The notes: generated from the sequence alone by a model not told the origin. A DNA stretch of 64,000 bases from Hofstenia miamia (GCA_900660155.1 CABFPE010000036.1:685897-749896); one strand, 5' to 3'; numbered from the stretch's first letter, positions 50,394-63,291 are shown. Translations and numbers: made by a program.

Positions 50394-50696
50394 CGTACAC
50401 ACTTACAACTTTGCGCGCAACCTTACTTGATTTAATTAGGCGCACAACCAAAAGTTGGAGGTTTGTACGCGATTCTAACGATTGTGTCATTTCTCACTGA
50501 GAAATAATTTAACCGCGCCTTATCATTTACGTAAATGATTAAAATTACGCAAGAGCCTTTCAAAACGATGTCTTCTTTCTTCTGAATGCTTGATTTTATT
50601 GGTTGTAGTGCATTTTACTGGTAGATTTAATTTTTAAAAATGGTAATAAATATAATTCAACCAAAAAGCTGTGCACAAAGTTGTAAGTGTGTACGC
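50393..50696. mobile_element. MITE with long terminal inverted repeats
   Basis: The 304-base element starts GCGTACACACTTACAACTTTG (given here in two parts: GCGTACACACTTAC + AACTTTG) and ends with the exact reverse complement over 21 bases. Further related words (GCGCACAAAGTTAC) recur at 50733-50748, outside the right end. TA precedes the left end but the right flank is AA, so no target duplication is secure and the superfamily is not assigned. No coding capacity. Confidence 0.75.
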
Positions 50697-50748
50697 AAAA
50701 TATTTTTGTGTGAACTTTATAATTACCCAAAAATTGCGCACAAAGTTA

Positions 50749-53338
50749 CAATATGGATGCCCAGTTAATTGCGCTTGGGTACAGGAGACACTAAACCTAC
50801 TGTTTAAAGCAATCTAAATTTTCATAGAAAAAGAAAGACACTAGTCATGTCATAAGAACAAAGTATTCAATAATACACTAGAACAGTTCTAGTGTGAATT
50901 TCAGTTAAACTATCTCATTAAGTTACGGAACAAAATGCAAAGTGTAGAATAGTCCAATTGTTTACGGTCTCCCAGCAAAAAATTCACTTAGGTAACACTT
51001 TCTTTTAGCGCAAAATTGAATCAAATCGCTACGTGCTATCCAAAATATTTAAACTGCAGCTGTTTGTAATCGAAACTCTCTGGCCTCGGATTTGTATTTA
51101 CGTTTTGTCAGTTTGCATTAGTTTTGCACTTGAAGTTTAAGTTGTACTAATTACCGATTACATAAATGGTCAATCATTACAATAAAGGGGAGTGTAAAAG
51201 TATCAATAATACAACTATCCAAATACTTTTGAAACGAAAATTTGCAAAAGAAACTAATTGTCGCATTAAAACTTTGTAATTTATATTAATGACTAAGCAC
51301 GATGTGAAAAACCAAAATTTACATTGAGCACTAGATACTATGATATTTGAATTCAGAGTACGCGGGAGAGAGGGTGGAGTGTCCATAGAATGTTCAATCA
51401 GTCTGAAAATCTCTTAAAATCGAAGTTCGGAATCAATACTTTTCATCAATATATACATGTAGTTAGTTTCAATGCATCTTAAATAACAAGCAAACAAATA
51501 TACTAATATACAAATATCTAATGACGTAGTAAATACTAAAATAAATGTAGTAAAGAATTTTAAATTTTCTTTAAGAAAAGTAAAAAACTATTTGGAAAGT
51601 ATGTATTTTGAGGATGGAGATACGACCATACGGCCATATTTAAACAAATTCTTTTCCATTGTTGGAGAGTGCGATAATGCAAAACATACAAAATTTTGTG
51701 CTGCCAGTTGCACTAAAAGTTTTAAATATCCCCAAAAAAACTAAAAGAAAATATAAATATAAAATTTAAAATTGTAAACAGAGGGAAGCCTGAAGAAATA
51801 ATACGGGAAGATTAAATAATTGTTGGAAGAATTCCACCATATCAGAATTTCTTTAAGAAAGACAGTGATGAAGCCAGAACATTCTCAGTGTACCGACCAG
51901 GACTAAGCTCTTCAAATCGAAGAGCTACCGCAAGTGACTAAGAACCAACGAATGCAATGGTTTATAAGATCTTAAAAAAGCGCTGCTTGAAAATCTTCCC
52001 TAGAAATGAGTACAACTTAAATCAATAACCGTATAGACACACATCTGATGATCAATTGTTTTGGAAAGCAACTATGGAAGAGTTAGACCAATGAGTTGAA
52101 AAGTGTAAACTAAGCAAGACACAAAAAATTCAACAACATTTAAATGGCATAGGTTGTAGAGCATATACTAAGAGTATTTTTGAATAGATGGTAAAGAATG
52201 CACTGTTTTAACAAACGAATAATGCAAATAACTAGTTCAGGGACATTTAAATAAAAAATAGTGAGACAAAACTAAGAACAGCAATTTCGTAAATAAAAAC
52301 AAGAACTGCAAAAATGAATTTTAGGAATAGGTAATAGTTTAAATTACATAAAATCATTCGCTAATTTCAAAACAGCAGCTAAAATCAATTACTTTGAGTT
52401 AAAATAAATGAAGCACTGCGTCTCGTTTACATTTGAACTTTACCAAAAAAAAACATTCTAATTAAAACAGAGCTAACAAGTATGTTTAAATAAATTAACA
52501 GTTCCTACAATTAACTGAATTTTAACTGAGTGGGATTTAATGCCATTCTCCACAGAAGATGATGTCACTAAATTCATTGGCACTGCTACTCAATGATATT
52601 AACAAACCCACTGACAATCAAAGAGTAAAGAAACACCATGAGATTGTATTAATGGGACAATGAAGCGTCGATAATTATCCACATTATTATTATATAATCC
52701 CATCTGTTTGAAATGCAATCTTACTTCAGAAGTTCTTTTGCATCTATAGTAAACATAGAGTTTGGGTCATTTTATGCATCAAAGTCAAATATGCGTTTCT
52801 TTTCACTTTTTAGAATAGCTTGGGCTGTGATTTTAGTGCACAAACATTTTACATGAGAACAAAGATTTAGACGCAAATTAAGCATGCATGCTATGCGAAA
52901 AATATATACTTTGGCTGACTGAAGCACAGCTGCGACCGCTTACTTTAAGTATTTGCTAACAACTAACACTGATTTATTTATCTACTTTTAAATGAGAAAT
53001 CAGATTTCTTCAAAAACAATCAAACTCTCTCGTTGAGAAATGTTTGGCTTTCTGTAGATGGACCGTCAAAGCTCCGTGCAAGCTTGCGGAGCGCAAATTG
53101 AGAGAAACTCCGTTATCCTATGGTGCTTTTGGGCATCTCTATGAGTTTTTTCTTCAAAGATTCAGCACAGATTTTATATAATTCATTGGTTGGTTAAAAG
53201 TTTCTTCATTTTGTAATGACTGCAGAATTGTTCAAATATAATTTTTTAAATGTGTTTAAGTTGTTAAACTGCCAAAATTCCCCTGCTGCGATTAGCAAAA
53301 TTCTATCACAAACAAAAAATATGGAAAACGTCAATGCA

Positions 53339-53341
<3 letters not shown>
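50749..53341. other. AT-rich stretch without recognised genes
   Basis: Nothing is supported as a gene. Between 51840 and 52150 one plus-strand frame stays fairly open with few stops and shows protein-like text, which may be a decayed coding relic, but it matches no family I know. 53060-53160 is a slightly GC-richer patch of unknown nature. Confidence 0.45.

Positions 53342-53377
<36 letters not shown>
53342..53377. repeat. (AT)18 microsatellite
   Basis: Uninterrupted AT run of 36 bases. The frame over it (repeated Ile-Tyr) is a translation of the microsatellite. Confidence 0.97.
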
Positions 53378-53382
<5 letters not shown>

Positions 53383-53569
53383 CTACAGTTTTCGTTGCTA
53401 TTTTTCAAAGGGGTAACATGGTACTTTATGCAAGCATTATATATGTAGTACAATTTTGTAAAAATGAATCATCGGAAGGAAAGCCCATTAAATGCGAATT
53501 GAAAATAAACAAGAAATTAAACACACCAAAAGACGAATTCAAATTTAAAGCTCGTTTTAATTAATTAGC

Positions 53570-53588
53570 AGATGTGTATAAGAGACAG
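53570..53588 (+). other. Tn5 mosaic end / Nextera adapter sequence left in the assembly
   Basis: The 19 bases AGATGTGTATAAGAGACAG are identical to the Tn5 transposase mosaic end used in Nextera and mate-pair libraries. This sequence is a hyperactive synthetic variant not expected in animal DNA. It marks an untrimmed adapter, so the left and right flanks may not be neighbours in the genome. Confidence 0.95.
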
Positions 53589-55204
53589 GTCTACACTTGA
53601 CAAAGTCGAAGGAAATTGTTTATCAAACAACTGTAAAGTAAAGTTTGCCATGAATATTGGAGCGGCAATTGATGCGTTAGTCTCTGAGTGAATGTAATTG
53701 ATGTCTCAGGAATAAAAAATCTGCAAACCTGATAAAATGAATGGTGATGTTTGAGGATGTTGACCTTCAAAGCATGCACCAAAAATGTTAAACGCATGCT
53801 TATTTACATCAGTAAGTTGACTTATTAAACCGAACATTTGAGAACACATTGTGAAAATTTGTGAGGACCACGACCATCTTCAGACAAGGACTACTGGAAT
53901 ACCAAGGCACTGAATATAATTGGCATCAGATTGTGTAGGCTGCCCTCTTAAAACTTAAATGTCTCCATCCAAAATTAAATGCTAGTTTTAAACCTACACA
54001 GCCTACCCTTCCTAATACATTTACTAGAGATACGATTTTTTACCATTAATTATTATAATCATTACAAGATTGCTTAACAAAAAAGGTTCTGTAAATTCTT
54101 ATATTAGACTTTCATCTAAATGCCTTAGCGTTTGATCTATTAATCGTTAACTAAGACATGCGATATTACAGTTGTAGAAGCAATATACTAATGAATTGCT
54201 ACAATTTTAAAGGCAATGCACTTTCGTTCCTGTTCACACTAAAAAACTTATAATAGAATTTTGAAAACCTAATTCACATTGGAAATAACGTAAATTATTG
54301 TGCACATAATTTTAAACAGTACCGAATACACTAATTGGACTTTGAAAATGCTTGTTGATGGTGAGTATGCCGTCCAATTAATGTTTGAGCATTGTCTTGC
54401 TTAGTATGTCACATTATAAATTGGAAAACTCATGTTTTTAAATTGCCAGGAATAGACCTGTTTGTGGTGAGAATGGATTTTTCGCTCCCGTTTCAATCTC
54501 ATTCGAGTATCGTTTGGGAAAATTCCACTGTTGCTAGAAATAATCTGTCGGCAAGATCACGCTACTACAATGTATTATTATGACGATACCACATTGTTAA
54601 AATATCGAGTGAGTTATGCCTACATTCTAGAAACAGTATTTGTCACATATCTTGGTTGTAGAAATTACATTGCATTAAGTTCAGTCAAGGATAAAAAGTT
54701 TTCGTTTGTTGGTAAAATACGATATTTCTGTTAACAGCTACCATTGGAATAAGCTGTGATTAAAGTTATCATAATTGCAAAACTAGAGCAAAAAAACCAT
54801 CACTTCAAGTAATAGAATAATTATGATTATGAGCAAAATATTAACCTAGATAACATTTCTATTGCAACTAACCTCTACTACTTCAATTCTCTGAGAAACT
54901 TCTTTAGTTTCCCAAAGAAAAATTTGCAATAAACATCGTGTCTAAATAAATTCGAAGAGATCGTTCCCTGCGTCTTGTGGAAAAAGCTTTGCGACAGATC
55001 CGCTCCCATTCCCAATAGCGAATTAAACTAATCGGGAATGCGCAACACATTTATACACATACTATTACTCTTCTATACAACCAAAAGTCCAAAAATGGCG
55101 TATAACGCGGCAGCGAGGACGAAATTTTTATAGCACTTAGCGGTAGGTGCAAACACGCGGATATGCGGAAATTTTTAATTTGTACAAAGCGGCAGAAATA
55201 TTTT

Positions 55205-55207
<3 letters not shown>
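53589..55207. other. AT-rich stretch without recognised genes
   Basis: No exon, RNA gene or mobile element is supported. The patch at 55080-55200 has GCGG-rich words (GCGGCAGCG, GCGGATATGCGG) that may be the end of a degenerate repeat. Confidence 0.5.

Positions 55208-55244
<37 letters not shown>
55208..55244. repeat. (AT)n microsatellite
   Basis: AT run of 37 bases immediately upstream of the truncated LINE. Confidence 0.97.
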
Positions 55245-55248
<4 letters not shown>

Positions 55249-55261
55249 CAATCGACATTGA

Positions 55262-57399
55262 ATGCACATATATACATTTGCTAGTCATGATATCTATTCT
55301 ATTGGATCCATTGATGAGTGCTATGATAAAACAAATTCTTGCTTGAAAAACGTTTGGAACTCATTTGCACCAGTTCGGAATATCTATGTTAGACAGCTCC
55401 ACCATGGGAACGCCTGGTTCGATTCCGAGATAAAGATACTCAGAGCAAGACGAAGGAAAGCTGAACGATATTACTTGAGGTCACGAAGCAATCAATCTCG
55501 ATCCGATTATATTAGTCTTAGAAATTCTGTAGTTGAACTCTCCATTGCGAAGAACCAGAATTACTTCAAAAATCAGTTTAACTCATGTCAAGGTAATTCG
55601 AAGAATGTTTATCGTGTACTAAGTAAATTAAGCAAGGCTGGAGAAGCCAAACTTAAGTCTGATATTTCTTCGAATGATTTCAAAGTACACTTTGATGGAA
55701 AGGTAATAATCATTATTCACATTTTGCTAAAAATCAAACTAACATCGAAAACATCTTGAGTGGATATCATATTCCTCAGTCTGAATTCTCACAATTCCTT
55801 CTTGTGTCACATCTGGAGGTTGAAGAGATTATCAATTCACTTAAATCTACAACCTGTGAATTGGACGTGTTCCCCACGAAGCACATCAAAAACGACTTAG
55901 TTCTTCGTTGCTGCCTTCCGATTATTACTAAGAATGTTAATCTGTCTCTACAAAGCGGTGAATTCCCAAAAATGGCAAAACTGAGTGTCACAACGCCTAT
56001 CATAAAACAATCATCAAACAGTCAAAGTACTGTGCATGGATTTCGTCCCATTGCGAATCTTCAATTTCTTTTCAAAGATTATTGAAAAAGCAGCGAGTAA
56101 TCAGATTACCTCGTTTTTTGAGAAATATGACATACTACCCTCGCGGCAATCAGCATATAGGAGAAATCACTCAGTGGAAACTGTTATGATACGCATTAAA
56201 AATGATATCTTGAAAGCAAAGGAGAATGGTTTTTCGGTGCTGCTCACATTAGTTGACCAAAGTTCCGCTTTTGATCTAGTGAAACATGAGCTTCTGTTTC
56301 GGATCCTTGAAAGTTGTGGTCTCAAAGGTTCTGTTCTCAAATGGATAGAATCGTATCTCAGTGGCAAAAGCAAATATGTTAAATGGCAAGATTTAATTTC
56401 ACGGACAAGCTCAGCGACCTCAGGTGTCCCACAGGGATCAATCCTGGGACCGCTTCTATTCATTACATACAATGCTTTCATTAGTCATCATCTAAATGAA
56501 TTAGTCTTTCAGCACTACCTTTATGCAGATGATACTCAATTCCTCCTCTGTTTTAAGGACTCTTCCCACGAAGCACTTTCTATAATTGAAAATTCAAAGA
56601 CAATTGTTAATGACTTGAAAACTTTACTAACCAGCGCTTATCAATGTCTAAATGGTGACAAAACCAAAATATTATTTTCAATTCTAAACAAAGATTTCAA
56701 AAAACCGATCGGAGTGAGATAAGGGATCTCGGATTATATCTTGATTTTGGTCTGTCAATTGATACTCATATTTCTAAATTAGTTAGGTACTTGAACTTTT
56801 TGCTGAGAAATCTATATCGCATTCAAAAGTTTTTAAATATTGAATTACGTGCAAACATTGTGCGATCATTAATTCTATCTAAATTAGACTTTATGAATGG
56901 CTGTCTATATGGTGAAACAAACAAGGCACTACGCAAACTGCAGTGCGTGCAAAACAGATGTGCGGGATTTGTTTTTGGTCTAGGTAAATTTGCACATATC
57001 AGCCCTGCTATATATCAACTCCATTAGCTCAAAATAGACTATCGAACTAAATATGTCTGTTAATGTGGAAATGCATGAATGGATTGGCTCCGAACTATCT
57101 TGTAGAACTGGTATTAATTCACGTTAATTCAAGATAAGATAAGATAAGAAGGCGATAATTCCAAGATCAAAATCTGTGGCATATGATCACTCTTCCGCTG
57201 CGTGTGGCCCTACACTGTTTAACTTGGTACCCGTAGATTTGAGAAATGAAACATGTCTCTATAAATTCAAGAAGTTGAAGTATGAATTATTTGTACTGCA
57301 AACAAGCGACCTAAACATTTGACGTTTATACACTTTTTAGCGCATGAGAGATTTTTTAGTTATGCGCTTTATAAGAAATAAATTGTTGTTGTTGCTGTA
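55262..57399 (+). mobile_element. 5'-truncated LINE (CR1/L2-like), copy A, with reverse transcriptase
   Basis: Coding starts in the linker between endonuclease and reverse transcriptase (WFDSEIKILRARRRKAE); the endonuclease is missing. Reverse transcriptase blocks follow in order: GFRPIANL near 56038, LVDQSSAFDLVKH near 56252-56290, SGVPQGSILGPLLF near 56420-56460, and the catalytic YADD at 56522-56533, which is intact. The C-terminal LRNLYRIQKFLNIELR region and CMNGLAPNYL follow. Three frame changes (near 55702, 56070 and 56680-56705) show it is inactive. The 3' end is AATAAATTGTTGTTGTTGC, a short simple tail of the kind seen in L2-type elements. The clade assignment is from motif style only. 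Confidence 0.88.
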
Positions 57400-57796
57400 T
57401 ATATGTTAGTTGCACAAGCAAGTATTGAGATTCTATCTAAAAAAATTAATAACTGGTAATAACTTTATATAAGATAGCTTTTCAAAAAATAACAAGCTTT
57501 TGTCAAAGAAGAACTACCTGTAATTGATAAATTTTCTGAATGCTGCATTGTTTTATTAAAACTATGTGATGCATTGTTACAATCGATCAGTAAAATGGCA
57601 TATTTATCTATTCAGACTCGTCAATTGCAAGCGATAGTGATAGCCAAACGACATTTTCTTTTAAAACACTTTTATCATAGAATAATTTTACCAAGTTGAA
57701 ACAAACATGCATACATAAATAAATACCTATAAGAAATCATTTGAAATCTTATTACCGCTAAGCAACTAAATCCCATGGAGTCAGAGAAATTTCCAG
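57151..57796 (+). repeat. duplicated tract, copy A: LINE 3' end plus flank
   Basis: These 646 bases match 58604-59252 almost exactly; one 3-base difference was seen. About 400 bases are flank beyond the LINE tail, so both copies carry the same insertion site. Copy A stops at the N at 57797. Two alleles or an overlap placed in tandem is the simplest reading. Confidence 0.85.
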
Positions 57797-57797
57797 N
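57797..57797. other. single-N assembly join
   Basis: Ends the first of two near-identical tracts (57151-57796 and 58604-59252), as at 2653. Confidence 0.9.
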
Positions 57798-57810
57798 TCA
57801 TATAGTATAT

Positions 57811-57925
57811 CGTAAAATGCAAAAATGCTAGGCCTACTTCTTTTTCAAAAAGGTCGTATTATTGTTGAATATCCGTCTACAACAACTTTTGTAAAGGTGT
57901 TTTTTGCAAAAATGTCCCAATATTG
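57811..57925 (+). repeat. interspersed repeat segment, copy 2
   Basis: Second copy of the segment at 49208-49325, beginning ATCGTAAAATGCAAAAATGC. It directly follows the N at 57797. Confidence 0.85.
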
Positions 57926-58159
57926 TCATTCAATTTGGAGCATCAGTAGATAAAATGTGGGTTTAGATATTACATGATTACCATTACCATTGAAAGGGCT
58001 CTACCATTAAGCTTTGCATCTGTTTTCGAAAAGGTTTCAATTTTGTTGACAATATTTGTTGATTATCTTTAACATAAGTGTGGTTTCGTGACTGGCACAA
58101 GGACCCTCTGAATCAATCCCGTGATGGGATCCAGTCACCAATGAGCAACAATGTGAAGA

Positions 58160-58853
58160 ATGGCGATCGGAGTGAGATAAGAGATATCGGATTATATCTT
58201 GATTCTGATCTGTCAATGGATACTCATATTTCTAAATTAGTTAGGTACTCGAACTTTTCGCTGAGAAATCTATATCGCATACAAAAGTATTTAAATATTG
58301 AATTACGTGCAAACATTGTGCGATCATTAATTCTATCTAAATTATACATTATTAATGGCTTGCTATATGGTGCAAACAAGGCACTACGCAATGCGTGCAA
58401 AGCAGATGTGCGAGATTTGTTTTTGGTCTAGAGTCTAGGTAAATTTGCACATATCATATATATCAACTCCATTAGCTCAAAATAGACTATCGACTAACGA
58501 ACTAAATATGTCTGTTAATGTGGAAATGCATGAATGGATTGGCTTCGAACTATCTTGTAGAACTGGTATCCATTCACGTTAATTCAAGAACGATTAGAAA
58601 CAAGGCGATAATTCCAAGATCAAAATCTGTGGCATATGATCACTCTTCCGCTGCGTGTGGCCCTACACTGTTTAACTTGGTACCCGTAGATTTGAGAAAT
58701 GAAACATGTTGTCTCTATAAATTCAAGAAGTTGAAGTATGAATTATTTGTACTGCAAACAAGCGACCTAAACATTTGACGTTTATACACTTTTTAGCGCA
58801 TGAGAGATTTTTTAGTTATGCGCTTTATAAGAAATAAATTGTTGTTGTTGCTG
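58160..58853 (+). mobile_element. LINE copy B, 3' third only
   Basis: Homology to copy A starts near 58163 (DRSEIRD) and runs through the C-terminal region and the GTTGTTGTTG tail. The LINE part differs from copy A by scattered substitutions and indels, while the DNA after the tail is identical. It lacks the reverse transcriptase core. The upstream 58078-58160 shares a short word with 25150-25190 and is of unknown origin. Confidence 0.85.
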
Positions 58854-59252
58854 TATATATGTTAGTTGCACAAGCAAGTATTGAGATTCTATCTAAAAAA
58901 ATTAATAACTGGTAATAACTTTATATAAGATAGCTTTTCAAAAAATAACAAGCTTTTGTCAAAGAAGAACTACCTGTAATTGATAAATTTTCTGAATGCT
59001 GCATTGTTTTATTAAAACTATGTGATGCATTGTTACAATCGATCAGTAAAATGGCATATTTATCTATTCAGACTCGTCAATTGCAAGCGATAGTGATAGC
59101 CAAACGACATTTTCTTTTAAAACACTTTTATCATAGAATAATTTTACCAAGTTGAAACAAACATGCATACATAAATAAATACCTATAAGAAATCATTTGA
59201 AATCTTATTACCGCTAAGCAACTAAATCCCATGGAGTCAGAGAAATTTCCAG
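58604..59252 (+). repeat. duplicated tract, copy B: LINE 3' end plus flank
   Basis: Partner of 57151-57796. It continues past 59252 into unique DNA, so it is the copy joined to the right-hand contig. Confidence 0.85.
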
Positions 59253-62200
59253 AGTGCTTTATTATTTTATACAAATAGTTGTTAAGATTATCAATCCATA
59301 GCAAGAATCATTTTGAATATCTAGATCATATCCTGATTTCAAAACTATCCAACTTCGGCCAAAAATGTAATTATGTATCTGTAAAAAGTTGGTTGTCAGA
59401 CAAATTTTGAAGAATACTGGGTCTAGTAGACAGAATAGCAGCACAAATGTCAAGCCTAAAAACCAAGAATAGGGCAATTGCAATGGTGAAACCACTACTA
59501 CAAGACTAACAAACGAAACATTTCGTGATGAATTCAAAACGTAACATAAGTTGCAAAAATTATTATCCAGGAGACTTTGATGTGCTTTGGACAAGAAAAT
59601 CCATGCATCACCACGAACTGTAAAGTTTGATAAATTATCAAGGAATATGTATCCAGCGAAATCGGTAATAATGGCAATAGTTGAAATGTATGTGGCCTCC
59701 TATTATAGAATCTCTGTTCGTAATCAACGCTATTAATATTATCGACAGGATATTGCTCTCTGTCACACTTATCGATAAAAAGAGACTCTTAATAGAATAT
59801 GAATTTCAAATTATATTATTATGTAGTTCATGTTAGATGTAAATTCAAAGTTTTCAGAACAGCGCCCTACCACATCTAACAACCTTTCAAATGTAGTAGG
59901 AAAGGACTTTGACATCGTCTCACATGAAAAGAGGACAGTGAATCCTGATAATTGACTATTTTCTAAATTTGTCCATTACTGAACTTTGTAGATAATCAAG
60001 TTTTATTAATTAAATGTACGTTGTAGTTATTGCAAAACAGATATTTAGATGGAGGCACTCGGTATTTCATTGCTCATTGCTATGCTTAAATACACACTCT
60101 AAGTATAAAGTATTACAACTATAATAAAAGTTTCGAAAATTTCTACACCAATAAATAAACCAATGTGCAAAAGAACCAAACAATTTTTCTCGCTTTTCAG
60201 CGTTACAATAAATTTCAAAATTACGTTCGCACACGTACTAAAAGAATTTCACAGCAAAGATTATCATTTCAAATTATTTATTGCTTGCTTAGAAATTTAT
60301 TAACCGTTTTAAGCTATTTTATGCGAGTTGCAGCAAAGCTGCATTAAATTTAAAGTTAGTTCAGTGGAGTTGAAATCCGCTTACTGGCATTCTCTATGCA
60401 CCGCGCGTATAAAAGGAGCTTAAATTAAATGTTGAGTATATCACAGAAAAGTCTAAGCGGTATTGTTGACACAATAGCAGAAACTAATTGGAAAGTGAGC
60501 GAAAAATCAAACACAAGCAAACAGGTCACAGTATAGACATTGCCGATAGGCGATTGCAATTGAGACTTTATGGGAGACACACTAGCAGCGGAACACATTC
60601 CGACATAAATTTCGCAACCCACCGCGTATTGACGTAACTAAAAATGACCTTTAGCCAAAACTAACAATTTGACGCAGCATAAGGAATCAATGAGAAGGAA
60701 TTCTTTCGAATACAAAGAAAAAATCGCTTTGATTAATTAATTATCATTTTGAATATTGCATGAAGTATGGTGTTTTAATAAACGAATACACGATTCCTGA
60801 AATGTTTAAAAACACTCAATAATCAATAGTGTGCGAATTTTGCTAACTTTATTAGTGCTGTAAGGCGAAATTAAAAACGCGGTCCTTCACAATCCGAAGT
60901 CAAAAAGATGTGATTCGAAAACATCAATAAATCTATAAAATGTAATGATAATTCATTTCTTGGAAACGCTCATTAATCATAAATGTGTGGAAGAATTTCA
61001 GAAATTTAAAATGAACGCCTTCGGACACGATTAAAATAACATTCAATAGATCAACATGTACTCTAAATTTATTACCTATGTCTAAAGAGATTTGAGATAA
61101 ATTATTAAATATTTTGGTGATCATCGGAAAACCATTTCGAATGGAATTAAACAATCCGATAACGAAAATATAACAATGAATAGCCTAGATATCCTTGAAG
61201 GTTGACACATATTTACGGAATAGCTATTGCAAAAAGTTTTAAAATGACTATCTGCATTGTCTAAACTTGAACTTTAGTGTGCGTTTTGTACACTGGCAAT
61301 AATTAAGAGCAAATTAATCAAAATTTACCCAACACTAACTAGATTTGAAAATTAGCCCATTGTATTTTAGCGTGACTTCATTTCGGAAATTTAAATAATC
61401 AATTTTCAAGACTTAAGGCTAAAACTATATAATTATATTGTTTGCATGTCTCGGCAATTAGGAGTTATTTGAGGATACAGCATATGTTGATCCAATAAAA
61501 ATGGGGGGGGGACAAGGAAGGGGTCACGAGTTTCAACCAAGTTCATCACTAATAAACTTGTCCATTTCTATGTTGAAAATAGTATTATAGTAGTGAGTTA
61601 TATGGAGGTATTTGTGTCATCAACATATAAATGAATATATTCTTTTAAATATCTAATGTTATGTATATAACATAAATTATATAATTGTATTTTGTAATTT
61701 ATTTATATTGCTATTAATATAAAAACATTTTAAATGTAGAAAAATATTAATATCGCGTAATAGCTTTATCAACAAGAAACGGATTTTCAATAAACACTGC
61801 AATTAGCAATACAATGAAAAGTCCCAATCCAATCACTTACTTTAAAAATTATGTTTTAAATGTAGTCAAGTAATAAAAATAAAAGGATTCAATTCAAATG
61901 GCGTAATCTGATCTTACTTCTTGATTAAAAAGGCTCAATGAAAATTAAATAAACTTCAGAAAAACTTAATTGATTTAATATTGCACATCCATTACATTTA
62001 TGGTATCAGTTTCCTGAGTAGGGAGAATTAATTTACCTTCGTCGTGTGAACCGCACAAACGAAAACGCGATGATTTTCAATCAATATTGATTGTTATTCA
62101 AAATGAGAATTTTTATGAGAAATTTAGTCCTTTTTCATTTGAAATATGGTTTTGGTTATAATATAAATTCTATTTGCATATTGAAACGAAAAAAATCTTT

Positions 62201-62276
62201 GCAGTAAAAATTGTGTCCTTACGAATTGGTGTGGAACGGAGTGAAGCAAATTTGTACTAGAATGCTATTGTTGTTA
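59253..62276. other. AT-rich stretch without recognised genes
   Basis: No gene or element is supported. A hydrophobic minus-strand frame at 59262-59594 has no acceptable coding features. A run of nine G at 61502-61510 is the only strong composition anomaly. Confidence 0.5.
60408..60414 (+). promoter_or_regulatory. candidate TATA box
   Basis: GCGCGTATAAAAGGAGC is close to the textbook TATA context with a GC-rich border. A short frame starts at 60429 (MLSISQKSLSGIVDT, 36 codons). No further gene structure is seen, so this may be chance. Confidence 0.2.
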
Positions 62277-62762
62277 CAGTGATCCCAATTACTTGACCTT
62301 ACCTCGATTTCGGTTTGGTCATGGATTTCGGAATTGGGGGTTAGGACTTGGTTTTCTCAAATTCAAGAATTGGGTTGGGAAATTAGGCTTGGTGTTGCCA
62401 TTTTTAAAGTAGTAAATTTAATGCACAAGCTGGGTCTATAACAACCAAACTAAAGAGGTCAAGGGGCCATGCGTAATATATATATATATACTTGGAATAA
62501 TGGATATGTTCTTAAGGTAGTAATAAAATAATTATAATTATAAAAGTGATGTATTTGCATTACTGGAAATATCATTGGATTTTATAGAATAGCATTAAAA
62601 TTGATACTTCATTAGCTTTTATCTTAACTTTATTAGCGAACTGGATCATAAATTGAATCTAATCAACTTTTGCGAATTGGGACTAGGTGCCATTGAAATT
62701 TGAATTGGGAAATTGGTTTAGGTACCTAATTTCCAATTAATTGGATTGGTTTGGGATCACTG
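62277..62762. mobile_element. hAT-type MITE, CAGTGATCCCAA family
   Basis: The 486-base element begins CAGTGATCCCAA and ends TTGGGATCACTG, a perfect 12-base terminal inverted repeat. Flanks are TGTTGTTA (62269-62276) and TGCTGTTA (62763-62770), an 8-base target duplication with one mismatch. Internal AATTGGG words recur near both ends. A short TA run lies at about 62478-62491. No coding capacity. Confidence 0.88.
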
Positions 62763-63289
62763 TGCTGTTACAACAGAAATCTCGAAAGTGCATACAATAA
62801 AGACATTTCTAGCCAGTTCTTTATTCTATAAATTTTCGTATAGTTTTTTTAAAATAATTACCAGCAAGTTTCTAATATAATGCAACTATTGTAAATACAC
62901 TATATCCCGGTGTGACTTAATAATTGTAAAAGAAACTGAACAGTCAATTTGTAGATTGATTCTGTCATAGAAAATATTAAATACACGTGCTATGTGATTA
63001 CAGAGCGTGAAATAAAATAAACTTTTTGAACAATGACCACCTAACTTTACCTCTTACCTTCCCATTGATATAATACCAGAAATGTTCATTGTAGACAACC
63101 AAACGTTAGGTTTAGGATGAAATTTACTCAACATTGAAGTTATTGTAGTGACCCACTTCACCTCAATCATAGCCATTAATATTGTTAAACAAACTTATAG
63201 CACCAGAATCTGACAAAATTCAGGTAGTGCCAATAATAGAATGTGATTTTCAAAATTTATGAAAATCTACAAATGCATACATAAGAATG

Positions 63290-63291
<2 letters not shown>
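62763..63291. other. AT-rich stretch without recognised genes
   Basis: Nothing recognised. Confidence 0.6.

Noticed and set aside
53334-53564. ORF starting MHEYIYIYIY
   Set aside because: Translation of the AT microsatellite followed by an unremarkable AT-rich frame.
55424-55434. GGTTCGATTCC, a tRNA B-box-like match
   Set aside because: It lies in the LINE coding frame (WFDSE) and no A box or tRNA fold surrounds it.
59262-59594. 110-codon hydrophobic minus-strand ORF
   Set aside because: Hydrophobicity follows from the AT/T-rich strand; no motif, start context or splice support.
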